DNA of 64,000 nt, taken from positions 248,001-312,000 of the forward strand of contig NZ_JAPZQX010000004.1 of the NCBI RefSeq assembly GCF_027531025.1, in the 5' to 3' direction. Each line of letters opens with the position of its first letter. Positions within the stretch are counted from its first letter, which is position 1. The stretch is from Novosphingobium sp. (lineage in GTDB: Bacteria; Pseudomonadota; Alphaproteobacteria; Sphingomonadales; Sphingomonadaceae). Below the pieces are notes generated by a model, which had not been told where the DNA came from, did not search any database, and saw nothing but the letters and a program-made list of their open reading frames with translations. Below are positions 49,975 to 59,658 of the stretch, in pieces. A program made the translations under genes and the position numbers.

Positions 49975-51096
49975 TCAGCCCACGGCGCGCAGGTTCGGCT
50001 TGCCACCTTCGCCTTCGGGCGCGGAGTAGTAGCGGCTGTACCACTGGCGGAACTGCGGGATCGGGCCATCGCCATCGCAGATGATCGGGTTCGGCTCGTA
50101 ACGCATCCGGTCCCAGATTACCTTGTCCTGGTCCAGCTGCTTGCAGATGTCGCGGATCAGCGCCCTGGCCAGTCCCGCGCTGGGGCCGGTGGCCTGGGCT
50201 TTCGGCTGCATGAAGCCATAGCGGACCCGCAACACGTCCTCCTCGATCGGCACTAGGCTGGCGACCAGCAGGGTTTCGGAAATGCCGCGGAAGCGCACCC
50301 AGCTTTGCCCGGCACCCATCGTGTCATAGCTGATCAGGCCATCGACCACCCCGGTGGGCGTGCCCATCTGCGCCTTCACATCGGCGCCGCGGCCCCATTC
50401 GCCCCAGCGCAGCTCGGCCTTGGGCACGTCGGCAGTGCCGTGGATGTACTTGAAGTGGGCCACATCGACGCCGTTCTCGGCCATGTTCTGGATCGATCCG
50501 TAGACGATCCATTCGTGCATGTCGTACCCGGTCCATTCGGGATCGCCGTATTCGTCGTGGACGACCACGTCCCACAGCGGCGCGACAGTCTGGTCGGGAT
50601 GGTACCAGACCCAGATCCAGCCATTGGCCTCGGTCACCGGCCAGGTGCGCAGGCACTTGCGCTTGACCTGTGGGGGGATCGCCTTGGCATAGGGGATCTC
50701 CTTCACCACGCCTTCCTCGCCATCATAGCGCCAGGCGTGGAACGGGCATTCCAGCAGGTTGCCGTGCACCTTGCCGCCGTGGCCCATATGCGCGCCCAGG
50801 TGCTTGCACCAGGCGTCGGTCACACGAACCTGGCCATCCTCGCCCCGCCAGATCGCGAGGTCCTTCGCGAAGTAGCGCAGCGGTTTGACCTGGCCGACCG
50901 CGACGAAATCGGCCTGTTCGACCGCGTACCAGCCAAACGGAAAGCCGATGTCGAGTCCGCGCTCGGCCGGGCCGGGGCGATCTGCCAGCGGGGCGACGCG
51001 CCAGTCGACCAGGTCCTGCCCGCGCAGCTTTTCGAGGATTTGCCAGACGGCGACCGGGGCGGTGCGGGCGTCGGTTGCGCTTGCTGCAATGCTCAT
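49975..51096 (-). CDS. Rieske non-heme iron oxygenase, DAF-36/Neverland-like, second copy
   Basis: The 373-residue protein is a close paralogue of the product at 38408-39514: they share 'TDARTAPVAVWQ' near the N-terminus, 'CKHLGAHMGHGGKVHGNLLE', 'CPFHAWRYDGEEGVVKEIPY' and 'QNMAENGVDVAHFKYIHG'. Rieske and iron ligands are complete. It may act on another position of the nucleus or on a related side chain. It is the last gene of a four-gene minus-strand operon with hsaC-, hsaA- and kshA-like genes. GGAGGGAG precedes the ATG at 51096; an earlier in-frame start is less likely. Confidence 0.85.
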   Translation of the reverse strand: MSIAASATDARTAPVAVWQILEKLRGQDLVDWRVAPLADRPGPAERGLDIGFPFGWYAVEQADFVAVGQVKPLRYFAKDLAIWRGEDGQVRVTDAWCKHLGAHMGHGGKVHGNLLECPFHAWRYDGEEGVVKEIPYAKAIPPQVKRKCLRTWPVTEANGWIWVWYHPDQTVAPLWDVVVHDEYGDPEWTGYDMHEWIVYGSIQNMAENGVDVAHFKYIHGTADVPKAELRWGEWGRGADVKAQMGTPTGVVDGLISYDTMGAGQSWVRFRGISETLLVASLVPIEEDVLRVRYGFMQPKAQATGPSAGLARALIRDICKQLDQDKVIWDRMRYEPNPIICDGDGPIPQFRQWYSRYYSAPEGEGGKPNLRAVG

Positions 51097-51110
51097 GGGT
51101 GCTCCCTCCT

Positions 51111-52196
51111 TCACGCGGCCTTGGACTTGGCGCCGGGCCGCTTGTCGATGGTGGTGTGGACGCCGTTGACGCGCCGCTGGATGTCCGCTGCCTTGTCGCG
51201 GGGATTGTAGAACTGGCGGTACCAGATGCGCTCCTTGTGGAAGGGGCCGTCATCGGGGATTTGCATGATCGAAAGCGCCGGTTCCTTGTGCTGCCAGACC
51301 TCGAAATCCTGGGCAAAGGCATCGAGCGAGGTGTCCTGATAGCTGCGCGCCATCGATACCCCGGCCGCATCGGCGCGCTCGTCACCCACCTTGACGAACA
51401 GGCCGAACCAGACCCGCACTTCGCCATCCTCGACCGGGGTATGGGCGACCATCATCAGCGAGGGATGCTGCCCTTCCATCCGGCACTGCAGGATGCCGGG
51501 GCCGGTGTAATGGGTATCGGTGACCAGCACGTCGCCGCTCTCGCTCACCAGCGTGCGGTGACCGGCGCCAAAGCGCTGGATCGCGATGTGATCGGCGAAC
51601 TCGTTCTCGAAATAGACGATGTCGCGACTGCCGTGGACGGGGATGAAATGCGCGGCGTCGACGATATTGTCGACGATTTCCTGCGGGTGGATCGGCAGGG
51701 TGCCCAGGTGATCGATCCGCCAGCGGACCCAGCCTTGCTCCTCGCTGTCCCATTCGGAAAACTGCGGCAGGTCGAAATCCGGCTGGCCGCCTTCGGCATC
51801 GTGCCACATCCAGATGCAGCCCGCGCGTTCCACCACGGGGAAAGTCTTGATGCAGGCGGCCTTGGGCATGCCGTGGGTGGAATAGGGAATGTCGTCGACC
51901 TTGCCGTCCGGGCCGAAGCGCCAGCCGTGGCCCGGGCACCGGATCGATTCACTCTGGATCTGTTCGCCATCCTTGACGATGTAGCTGGTGGTGTTGCGGC
52001 CGATGTGGATCCGCATGTGCGGGCAATAGGCATCGACCAGATAGACCCGCCCGCTTTCCCCGCGATAGGCCACGAATTCGCGCCCGAAGTAGTGCAGCGG
52101 CACCGGCTTGTCGGCGATCTCGGAACTCTCCGCGATCATGAACCAGCCGCGGGGGAAGGTGTGCGGGCCAAGCCCGTATTCGGCAGTCGTGGCCAT
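51111..52196 (-). CDS. kshA: KshA-like Rieske oxygenase, copy 2
   Basis: The 361-residue protein parallels the one at 46842: 'TTAEYGLGPHTFPRGWFM', Rieske ligands Cys58, His60, Cys87 and His90 with the same enlarged 26-residue loop, the iron site 'IVDNIVDAAHFIPVHG', and 'QDFEVW'. The second Rieske pair is in 'CPGHGW', an unusual glycine where most have Tyr or Phe. A 9-alpha-hydroxylase role for a differently substituted steroid is the simplest idea. It lies between an hsaA-like and a Rieske gene, 15 bases from the latter. No reductase partner is visible. Confidence 0.82.
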   Translation of the reverse strand: MATTAEYGLGPHTFPRGWFMIAESSEIADKPVPLHYFGREFVAYRGESGRVYLVDAYCPHMRIHIGRNTTSYIVKDGEQIQSESIRCPGHGWRFGPDGKVDDIPYSTHGMPKAACIKTFPVVERAGCIWMWHDAEGGQPDFDLPQFSEWDSEEQGWVRWRIDHLGTLPIHPQEIVDNIVDAAHFIPVHGSRDIVYFENEFADHIAIQRFGAGHRTLVSESGDVLVTDTHYTGPGILQCRMEGQHPSLMMVAHTPVEDGEVRVWFGLFVKVGDERADAAGVSMARSYQDTSLDAFAQDFEVWQHKEPALSIMQIPDDGPFHKERIWYRQFYNPRDKAADIQRRVNGVHTTIDKRPGAKSKAA

Positions 52197-52219
52197 GGGA
52201 TCCTCTCCTTGGTGGCGGG

Positions 52220-53410
52220 TCAGATGAAGGTGTCGGTGTTCGGATTGCCGAGCAGCACCGCGCCCAGATTGCGGCTGACCGAGCCGGGGTTGTTGGCCAC
52301 GTGGGTGCGGCCCGAATGGATATCGACAAAGGCGCGGACCAGCGGGCTGGAGCGATAGATCCCCAGCGCCCCGCAGGAATAGAACAGCCGCGTGATCAGG
52401 TTGGCGCAGCGATCGAGGATCTGGCCTGACTGGAAGCGGAACAGCAGGCGCTGTTCCAGGTCATAGTCGGCCCCGGCTGCGGCCTGGCCCATCAGCACGC
52501 CGAAGTTGCGGTTCAGCACCAGTTGCATCTCGTCCACCGCGGCGGCGGTTTCGGCGATCGCGCGCTGGGCGTCAGGATCGTTGGCAGTGCGCGAAAAGTC
52601 GTTCGAGCCGACCCGCTCGGACCCATAGGCGCGGAAGGCATCGCACGCGCCCTTCAGCGCCCCGATCGCCGAGGATGACACGGCCCGCACGAAGATCTGG
52701 CCGAAGTGCAGCTTGTAAAGCGGCGCATCGTTGATCTTCAGTCCCGGGCTGGTCGTCTGGAACCCGTCCTTGGACCGATGGGTGCGATAGGCCGGGACGA
52801 AGGCATCCTTCACCACCACGTCCTGGCTGCCGGTGCCGCGCAGGCCCAGGGTATCCCAGACCCGGTTGACTGCGAAATCGCTGCGCGGAACCAGGAAGGT
52901 GCGATAGTCCGGCGGACCACCCTCGGGATCGGGCACCAGCCCGCCGAGGAACGCCCACTGGCAATGATCGACGCCCGATGAAAAGCCCCAGCGCCCGCTG
53001 ATCCGGTAACCGCCCTCGACCGGCGTCACTTCGGCGCGCGGCATATAGGAGGACGAGATCAGCACGCTGGCATCCTCGCCCCAGACATCGGCCTGGGCCT
53101 GGGCATCGAACAGCGCGAGCTGCCAGCTGTGGACTGCCACCACGCCCAGCACCCAGGCCGAGCTCATGCAGGCCTCGGCCAGGGTCATCTGCACGGCATA
53201 GAAGCTCTGCGGGTCAAGCTCGTAACCGCCCCAGCGGCGCGGCTGGAGAATCTTGAAGAACCCTGCCTCCTGGAAATCGCGGATCGTCGCATCGGGAACC
53301 TTGCAATCGTCCTCGCACTGCTGGGCGCGCTCGCGCAGCGCCGGCCGCATGGCACGGGCCCGTTCGACCAGGGTCTGGGTCAGATCGGTCTTGACGGCAT
53401 TGGTCTGCAT
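52220..53410 (-). CDS. HsaA-like flavin-dependent hydroxylase, second copy
   Basis: The 396-residue protein is a paralogue of HsaA at 16180: it has 'GFFKILQPRRWGGYE', 'SGRWGFSSGVDHCQW', 'LGLRGTGSQDVVVKDAFVPA' and 'DIHSGRTHVANNPGS'. It probably hydroxylates a phenolic ring using reduced flavin, perhaps a variant of 3-HSA retaining other substituents. No second flavin reductase lies beside it, so it may depend on HsaB. The ATG at 53410 has GGGAGAA upstream; a longer in-frame start would overlap the flanking gene. It is the second gene after the hsaC-like gene. Confidence 0.85.
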   Translation of the reverse strand: MQTNAVKTDLTQTLVERARAMRPALRERAQQCEDDCKVPDATIRDFQEAGFFKILQPRRWGGYELDPQSFYAVQMTLAEACMSSAWVLGVVAVHSWQLALFDAQAQADVWGEDASVLISSSYMPRAEVTPVEGGYRISGRWGFSSGVDHCQWAFLGGLVPDPEGGPPDYRTFLVPRSDFAVNRVWDTLGLRGTGSQDVVVKDAFVPAYRTHRSKDGFQTTSPGLKINDAPLYKLHFGQIFVRAVSSSAIGALKGACDAFRAYGSERVGSNDFSRTANDPDAQRAIAETAAAVDEMQLVLNRNFGVLMGQAAAGADYDLEQRLLFRFQSGQILDRCANLITRLFYSCGALGIYRSSPLVRAFVDIHSGRTHVANNPGSVSRNLGAVLLGNPNTDTFI

Positions 53411-53432
53411 GGTGGTTCTCCCGGAATGGGGG

Positions 53433-54347
53433 TCAGGCGGCGTCGGCCAGGGCGGCCTGTTCGTCCGCGCCAAAGCCGACGCTGAAATCGTGGCCCCAGA
53501 GGCTGACCGAAGTGCTTTCGAAAACAGTGTGGTGATCCCAGTCGACCGTGCGCCCGCCGAACCCGTATTCGATGGCGAAGCCGCCGGGCGACATGAAGTA
53601 GAAGCTGGTCATGTGATCATTGGTGTGCTTGCCCAGCGTCGCCATCAGCCGGGTGTCGCTGGCCAGCATCCGGTCATAGGCCCGGCCGACCTCGTCCAGG
53701 CTGTCGACCTCGAACATCAGGTGGACGCAACCCGATGGCACCGCCCCTTCGAACAGCGCCAGGCTGTGATGGCGGCTATTGCCGCAATGCATGAAGTCGA
53801 TCCGCTGCTCGATCCCGGGGGCGGGGCGATGGACCAGTACGTCCGACAGGCCGAAGCCGAGCACGCCGGTCATGAAGGCGCGGGTCTCATCAAAGTGCGG
53901 CGCGGGCAGGACCATGTGGCCAAGGCCAAGGTCCCCGGTGATGAAACGCGGCACGCCGACCGGGGAGGCGAACCGGGCGAAGTCGGTCCGATAGCCGTGG
54001 AACAATTCGTGCCGGTTGCCCGATGGATCGTCGAACCAGACCATGTCGAAGACATGGCGCAGCGCGCATTCGGCATGGGTGGCCGGGTGGTAGCGGATGC
54101 CCCGCGCGGCGAGCTCCTCGCAGGCGGCGGCGAACTGGACCGCGTCGCGCAGTTCCCAGCCCGAGGCCAGGTAGCGATCTTCGGGCCCTTGCTGGATGAA
54201 CAGGCGCCCGGCCCGCTCGTCCATTTTGAGCGCGAGGCCGCCGGGCACTTCGTGCGCGCTCATCCCGAGCACGTCCTGCCCGAATTGCTGCCAGGCGGCC
54301 GGATCGCGCGACTGGACGACGACATATCCCAGAGCTGCAACGTCCAC
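53433..54347 (-). CDS. HsaC-like extradiol dioxygenase, second copy
   Basis: The 304-residue two-domain extradiol dioxygenase has metal ligands His144 (LGLGHMVL), His209 (CVHLMFE) and Glu260 (FAIEYG), with acid-base His194 in 'SRHHSLAL', so it should be active. It resembles HsaC at 14295 in layout but differs widely in sequence. It likely cleaves the catechol made by the neighbouring HsaA-like hydroxylase. It leads the four-gene minus-strand operon; operator site I lies 89 bases upstream. Confidence 0.87.
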   Translation of the reverse strand: MDVAALGYVVVQSRDPAAWQQFGQDVLGMSAHEVPGGLALKMDERAGRLFIQQGPEDRYLASGWELRDAVQFAAACEELAARGIRYHPATHAECALRHVFDMVWFDDPSGNRHELFHGYRTDFARFASPVGVPRFITGDLGLGHMVLPAPHFDETRAFMTGVLGFGLSDVLVHRPAPGIEQRIDFMHCGNSRHHSLALFEGAVPSGCVHLMFEVDSLDEVGRAYDRMLASDTRLMATLGKHTNDHMTSFYFMSPGGFAIEYGFGGRTVDWDHHTVFESTSVSLWGHDFSVGFGADEQAALADAA

Positions 54348-54436
54348 GGCGATCCTCCACCCCCTCGTGATGGCCGCAGGCTAGGGTGCGAGTGCCTCTC
54401 GGAACATTGACCGGAATCAAATCTCATCCATCAGAT

Positions 54437-54464
54437 GCGTAATCTATTTGGCCATGAATAACGC
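54437..54464. promoter_or_regulatory. 28-bp inverted-repeat operator (site I)
   Basis: GCGTAAT-N14-ATAACGC sits almost midway in the 200-base divergent interval, 89 bases from the hsaC-like start (54347) and 83 bases from the reductase start (54548). The left arm matches consensus perfectly. Confidence 0.8.
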
Positions 54465-54547
54465 AAAACATCACGACAGGCTGTATTTCGGTCAATTAAT
54501 GCGGATCAACGGTGCTATCGGATAGCGAATCGCATTGACCGAGGGCC

Positions 54548-56710
54548 ATGCCTGCGACAAAGCTTGCGACAGGGATCGAGGAGCTTCGACAGGTCATGGC
54601 CAAACCCGCACACTTGCTTTCCGCCGGACGGATCGGCTCGCTGGAGCTGCGCAACCGGATCATCGTTACTGCGATGGGGGTCAGCCTGTCCGAAGCCGAT
54701 GGCCATGTCGGCGAACGTCTGCTTGCCTATCACGAGGCCCATGCCAGGGGCGGGGCGGGGCTGATCATCACTGGGGTGGCCGGGGTGGCCTGGCCGGTGG
54801 GGGCGGTGCAACCCAATCAGACCGCCATTTCCGACGATCGCTTCCTGCCCGGCCTGCAGGCGCTGACCGAGCGGGTCCATCGCCACGGTGCGAAGATTGC
54901 GGTGCAGTTGCACCATGGCGGGCTGGTGGCGGGCTATTCGTCCGACGCCTTCGACCAGGAACTGTGGGCGCCGTGCTATCCGCCGCCGATGCAGGGCGAT
55001 TTCATCGACTATTTCCTGCCCGAGGAAATGGCCGGTTTTTCCGGCAAGATGCCCAAGCTGCGGTTGCTCGACCAGGCCGATATCGACCTGGTGGTCAGCC
55101 AGTTCGGCGCGGCCGCCGCGCGGGCCAAGGCTGCCGGGTTCGACGCGATCGAGATCCACGGCGGGCACGGCTACCTGCTGTCCTCGTTCATGTCGCCCAA
55201 GACCAATAGCCGGACTGACGAATACGGCGGCCCGCTGGAAAACCGCGCGCGGCTGCTGCTGCGGGTGATCGGCGCGGTGCGCGATGCCGTGGGGGCAGAC
55301 TTCCCCGTCTGGGTGAAGCTCGATTCGATCGAGGTGGGCAAGGACGGTGGGATCACGCTGGACCTGGCGATCGAGGCGGCCCGGCTGGTCGAGGCGGCCG
55401 GGGTCGATGCGATCACGGTTTCGGCCTATCACGATACCGGCAAAGGCAAGCTGCACTCGGCCTCAAACATCCCGCATGAGCCCGAAACCAATGTCCCGGC
55501 CGCAGCCGCGATCAAGGCGGCGGTCAAGGTGCCGGTGATCGCCTCGGGCCGGGTCGAGGTCGAGGCCGCGGACGCGCACATTGCGGGCGGTAAGTACGAT
55601 TTCCTGGCGATGGGCCGCAAGCTGCTGGCCGATCCGGCGCTGCCTGAAAAGCTGGCCGGCAATGCGCCGGAAATGATCCGGCCCTGCATCTACTGCTATA
55701 CCTGTGTCTCCACCGCCTATGTCCGCCAGCCGCTGCGCTGCGCGGTCAATCCGGAAACCGGGTTCGAGTGCGAACAGGTGGAGCCGAAGGGAACCGGCAA
55801 GCACTTTGTCGTGATCGGTGGCGGTCCCGGCGGGATGGAAGCCGCCTGCCGCCTGGCCGATGCCGGCAACCGCGTGACCCTGCTGGAAAAGGGCTCGCGG
55901 CTCGGCGGGACGCTGCGGATCGCCTCGCTGGCCTATCCGGCCAACGAACGCCTGCTGGACTGGCTGACCGAACGGGTCACCCGCTCCAGCGTGGCGGTGC
56001 GGCTGAATACCGAAGCGAGCGAGGCGCTGCTGCGCAGCCTGGCTCCCGATGCGGTGATCGTCGCCACCGGCGCGCGGCGCGACATGCCCGCCCTACCGGG
56101 CAATGACCTGCCTCACGTGTTCAGCGGCGAGGACATGCGCCGGATGTTGCTGGGCGAGAATTCGGACGAGCTCAAGCGCAAGACCGGGCTGATGACGCGA
56201 TTGGCGACCAGGGTGGGGGCGGCCACGGGTCTCACCGCCAACCTCGATTTCGTGCGCAATGCCACGAAGGCGTGGATGCCGTTGGGGGACAACATCGTCA
56301 TCGTGGGCGGGGAGCTGGTCGGGATCGAACTGGCCGAATTCCTGCACGAGCGCGGCCGCAAGGTGAGCGTGATCGAGCCAGCCCCACGCCTGGGCAAGGG
56401 GTTGCTGCTGGTGCGCCGGATGCGGATCCTGGCCGAGTTGAAGGAGCACGGTGTTGCCCTGCACGGTGGGGCGCAAGACATTGCGATCGGCGCCGATGCC
56501 GTCAGCTTCACCGATGCCAAGGGCGAGGCCCATTCGATTGCCGCCGATCACGTGATCGTGGCCATGGGGGCGGAAGCCGACACGGCGTTGGCCGAGCACC
56601 TGCGCGCGGCAGGCTTCACGGTTGAGACCGTGGGCGATTGCAACGGCGTCGGCTATATCGAGGGCGCGATCCGCGGCGGGGCGGACGCCGCCCAGCGCCT
56701 GCTGGCCTGA
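54548..56710 (+). CDS. BaiCD/BaiH-like NADH:flavin oxidoreductase (FMN, 4Fe-4S and FAD domains)
   Basis: The 720-residue protein has three parts. An OYE-type barrel (residues about 20-370) contains 'EIHGGHGYLLSSF'. A cluster-binding segment follows, with Cys380, Cys383, Cys386 and Cys398. The C-terminal FAD/NAD(P) region has 'FVVIGGGPGGMEAACRLA' and 'NIVIVGGELVGIELAEFL'. This is the architecture of 2,4-dienoyl-CoA reductase and of BaiCD/BaiH, which act on double bonds of bile-acid 3-oxo intermediates. It may reduce an unsaturated steroid or acyl-CoA. A later ATG at 54596 preceded by GAGGAG is an alternative start. Confidence 0.87.
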   Translation: MPATKLATGIEELRQVMAKPAHLLSAGRIGSLELRNRIIVTAMGVSLSEADGHVGERLLAYHEAHARGGAGLIITGVAGVAWPVGAVQPNQTAISDDRFLPGLQALTERVHRHGAKIAVQLHHGGLVAGYSSDAFDQELWAPCYPPPMQGDFIDYFLPEEMAGFSGKMPKLRLLDQADIDLVVSQFGAAAARAKAAGFDAIEIHGGHGYLLSSFMSPKTNSRTDEYGGPLENRARLLLRVIGAVRDAVGADFPVWVKLDSIEVGKDGGITLDLAIEAARLVEAAGVDAITVSAYHDTGKGKLHSASNIPHEPETNVPAAAAIKAAVKVPVIASGRVEVEAADAHIAGGKYDFLAMGRKLLADPALPEKLAGNAPEMIRPCIYCYTCVSTAYVRQPLRCAVNPETGFECEQVEPKGTGKHFVVIGGGPGGMEAACRLADAGNRVTLLEKGSRLGGTLRIASLAYPANERLLDWLTERVTRSSVAVRLNTEASEALLRSLAPDAVIVATGARRDMPALPGNDLPHVFSGEDMRRMLLGENSDELKRKTGLMTRLATRVGAATGLTANLDFVRNATKAWMPLGDNIVIVGGELVGIELAEFLHERGRKVSVIEPAPRLGKGLLLVRRMRILAELKEHGVALHGGAQDIAIGADAVSFTDAKGEAHSIAADHVIVAMGAEADTALAEHLRAAGFTVETVGDCNGVGYIEGAIRGGADAAQRLLA

Positions 56711-56789
56711 ATTTCCCTATCCTGATCGAAGGCTGGTGCAGCGCGGTGTGCGCGAGGCGAGCGCTGTGTGCCTGCATGAACCAAAACAG

Positions 56790-56836
56790 AGTGGGGCTGC
56801 CGACCGGTTCTGATTGAACCGGCTGACAGCCCCACT
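56790..56836. terminator. Large hairpin terminator between convergent genes
   Basis: AGTGGGGCTG (56790-56799) pairs perfectly with CAGCCCCACT (56827-56836), enclosing an inner CCGGTTC/GAACCGG stem. It separates the reductase gene from the convergent TonB receptor gene. T-runs are weak on both sides, so it could also be a processing or stabilising element. Confidence 0.72.
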
Positions 56837-56884
56837 GATTTGGCCCGATCCGAATCCCCCGATCGGCGGGCCGGCGTCAGTTCA

Positions 56885-59434
56885 TCAGAACTTCACGCCA
56901 AGCGTCACCCCGTATGTACGCGGATCAGCGAAGTAGCCACCGGCATAGCCCAGCGCGCCGAAATCGATGCCGCGGGCAAATTCGTGCCGGTTGGTCAGGT
57001 TCTTGCCCCAGACGAGCAGCTGCGCTTCACCGCCGCCGATCTGGATGCCGTCGATCGAAACCTGGGCATCGATCTGCTTCTTCGGATCCGACTTGAGCTG
57101 TTCATTGAACGGCGTCGAGATCGTGTTGCTGAAGCTGTACTTGGGCGATTCATAGGTATAGCCGACCCGCGCGTTGAAGGTCATGCCATTGTCGCTCAGC
57201 GGCACGCGCAGGTTGGCGGCGATGTTGCCGGTATAGCGCGAGGTATAGCCTTCACGGGCGATCGAAGCGATGTCTACGATCGGCGCGCCGACCGCACCCG
57301 AAGTCGGGACCTTGAACTCCTTGTAGTTCACATCGACGTAGCCAAAGGTGCCGTCGATCGACAGGTAGTCGTTGATCACCGCGCGTGCCTCGACTTCGAA
57401 GCCGGTGTAATCGACCTTGCCGACGTTCACGATCCGCGAACCGAACACGCCGGGGGTCGAGGTGACGACCGGGATGTTGGCAGCCAGGTTCTTGAACTTG
57501 TTGTGATAGCCCGCAAGGTTCACCCGCAGGCGGCGGTCAAGCAGTTCGGCCTTGATCCCAGCCTCGTACGAAACGATCGTTTCCGATTCGAAGGGCAGGA
57601 GCGTGCTGGTGCCGGCCTGGGTGGTGTCCGGCGCGTTGAACCCGCCCGAACGATAGCCGCTGGCCGCACGCAGGTACATCGACACCTCGTCGGTGAACTC
57701 GTAGCGCGCCATGGCGTTCCAGGTGAGGCGGCCGAAGCTGGCCCGACCCTGGTCCGGCGTGGCCGGAGCCGTCGCACCTGACTGCTGGCGGATGATGAAC
57801 TTGTTGTCCCAGGTATAGCGCAGGCCGCCAGTCAGGCTGAGCTGGCCATCGCGCCCGCCAACGTAATAGGTCGCCTGGCCATAAAGCGCGGTCGACTCAG
57901 AGCTGGTGGTGTAGCGCAGCAGGCCGTTGGTCACGACCAGGCGATAACGTGCCGGGTTGGCCGCCACGAACGAGGGACCGAGACCGCCGAAGTTGGCCAG
58001 GAAGATCTGGTTGGTATCCAGCACGAAGCCCGAGTTCTGCGGGTTGTTCTCGCTGCCCTTTTCCCAGAAGTAGAAGCCGCCGACGACCCAATCGAGCACT
58101 TCGCTGTCACCGGAAACTTCGATTTCCTGGCTGAACTGCTGGTGATTGCGGACGTTGTTGGTGTCGAACAGGCCCTGGGTAGTGGTGGGCACCGGCGAGG
58201 CCGCGATGAACGGCCTGGCCGCCGAAGGGATAGTCGGGATAAAGGCCAGCAGGGCGGCAGGCATGCCGTTGAACAGTGTCGCATTGCTGAACAGCGAGCC
58301 GCGGAAGGTGCCCAGGCCATCCAGGTCCGAGCTCAGCGAAGTGCTGTCCCACTTGCGATAGCCGGCGGTCATCTTGACCTGGAAGCCGCCGAAATCGTTC
58401 TGCAGCTGCAGGTTGTGACCCTGGATTTCGTCAATCGCGTCCTTGTCCTGATCAAGGCAGATGGTGTCACGATAGACCCGCGTCGGGGCGGCCAGAGCGG
58501 CGCAGCGCGCGTCGAGGAAAGTTGCACCAGCCAGGTACTGCTGCACCGGGGCCTGCTGGGTCTGGGTGATGCCGGGCTGACCATTGACCACCAGCGGCGG
58601 GCGGGCCGTGCCATCGGCCACGTTGGTCAGCTGGAAGGCGACATTGCGGCCCGTGGTCTTCGACCAGTCGAAGATGTAGCGGATGCTGCCGGTTTCGCCG
58701 AGGTCGAGCTTCAGCGCGGCGCGCAGGGCATCGGTGCGGCGGGCGCCCGGATCCTTGGAATTGTCGGGCTGGAGAATGTTGTCGACCGTGCCGTTGCGGC
58801 GGCTGTGCGAGTAGGACAGGGTGGCCTTCAGTCCGCCCAGGACTTCACCCGTGTCAAGCGAGACGCGGCCATTCCAGGCACCATAGTTGCCGAACCCGCC
58901 GCGCGCCGAAACCTTCAGCTCGTCGCTCGGATCGCGCGAGATGAAGGCGATCGCGCCGCCGGTGGAGTTACGGCCGAACAGGGTACCCTGAGGGCCGCGC
59001 AGCACTTCCACCCGCTCGATGTCCATCACGTCAAGCGCGCTGGCGCCCGAACGGCCGATGTAGATGCCATCGACGTAGAGCGCGTTGGCCTGGTCGAGGC
59101 CGAACGATTCGCTGGCCGGCGAGGTGATCCCGCGGATCGAGATGACCGCGGCCGAATTGCTGGTGGTGCCCTGGACGATGGTGACGTTCGGGGCGAGGCC
59201 GCTGAGGTCGCGGGTGTCGCGAACGTTCAGGCGCTCAAGCTTTTCCGAACCGATCGCCGAGATCGCGATTGGCACGTCCTGCAGGTTCTGCTCGCGCTTT
59301 TGCGCGGTGACGACGATTTCGCCGAGCCCGGTGTCTTCTTCGGCCTCCTGCGCGAAAACGGGGCTGGCAACGGCCAGCAGACTCGCGCCGAGCAGCAGGC
59401 GCACGGCAAAACGCGGGCTTTGAGAAACTTGCAT
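56885..59434 (-). CDS. TonB-dependent outer-membrane receptor 2
   Basis: The 849-residue receptor has a signal peptide (FAVRLLLGASLLAVASPVFA, cleaved before QEAEED), 'GEIVVTAQKREQNLQDVP', a plug with 'VEVLRGPQGTLFGRNSTGG' and a barrel ending 'RTYGVTLGVKF'. It is related to the receptor at 24631 but longer. It is probably a second high-affinity steroid importer with different ligand preference. GGGGAGG precedes the ATG at 59434, and operator site J lies 57 bases upstream, placing it in the same proposed regulon. Confidence 0.91.
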   Translation of the reverse strand: MQVSQSPRFAVRLLLGASLLAVASPVFAQEAEEDTGLGEIVVTAQKREQNLQDVPIAISAIGSEKLERLNVRDTRDLSGLAPNVTIVQGTTSNSAAVISIRGITSPASESFGLDQANALYVDGIYIGRSGASALDVMDIERVEVLRGPQGTLFGRNSTGGAIAFISRDPSDELKVSARGGFGNYGAWNGRVSLDTGEVLGGLKATLSYSHSRRNGTVDNILQPDNSKDPGARRTDALRAALKLDLGETGSIRYIFDWSKTTGRNVAFQLTNVADGTARPPLVVNGQPGITQTQQAPVQQYLAGATFLDARCAALAAPTRVYRDTICLDQDKDAIDEIQGHNLQLQNDFGGFQVKMTAGYRKWDSTSLSSDLDGLGTFRGSLFSNATLFNGMPAALLAFIPTIPSAARPFIAASPVPTTTQGLFDTNNVRNHQQFSQEIEVSGDSEVLDWVVGGFYFWEKGSENNPQNSGFVLDTNQIFLANFGGLGPSFVAANPARYRLVVTNGLLRYTTSSESTALYGQATYYVGGRDGQLSLTGGLRYTWDNKFIIRQQSGATAPATPDQGRASFGRLTWNAMARYEFTDEVSMYLRAASGYRSGGFNAPDTTQAGTSTLLPFESETIVSYEAGIKAELLDRRLRVNLAGYHNKFKNLAANIPVVTSTPGVFGSRIVNVGKVDYTGFEVEARAVINDYLSIDGTFGYVDVNYKEFKVPTSGAVGAPIVDIASIAREGYTSRYTGNIAANLRVPLSDNGMTFNARVGYTYESPKYSFSNTISTPFNEQLKSDPKKQIDAQVSIDGIQIGGGEAQLLVWGKNLTNRHEFARGIDFGALGYAGGYFADPRTYGVTLGVKF

Positions 59435-59491
59435 GAATCCTCCCCTCAACCTTGGATTATCGGTTTGAGACCGGAATTGGAATGCCAATTT

Positions 59492-59519
59492 GCGTAACAA
59501 ATGTCAATTGCATTTACGC
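59492..59519. promoter_or_regulatory. 28-bp inverted-repeat operator (site J)
   Basis: GCGTAAC-N14-TTTACGC, embedded in a longer near-symmetric AT-rich stretch, lies 57 bases upstream of TonB receptor 2. The rest of the 224-base interval to the regulator gene shows no further gene or clear element. Confidence 0.78.
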
Positions 59520-59658
59520 AATAAGCCAATGATCCCGTTGCGAGCTGGATAAATGTGTGGAATTCGTCGGCCCCACTGCATGAAATGCGTGGGCTGGGAA
59601 GGGGCGGGGAGGCCTTGCGCGGGTGATGTCAACTGCGGTGAATCCGCGAGGCGGGATG

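Noticed and set aside
58142-59497. A 451-codon plus-strand frame opposite TonB receptor 2
   Set aside because: Antisense shadow, arginine- and glycine-rich, without a motif or ribosome site.
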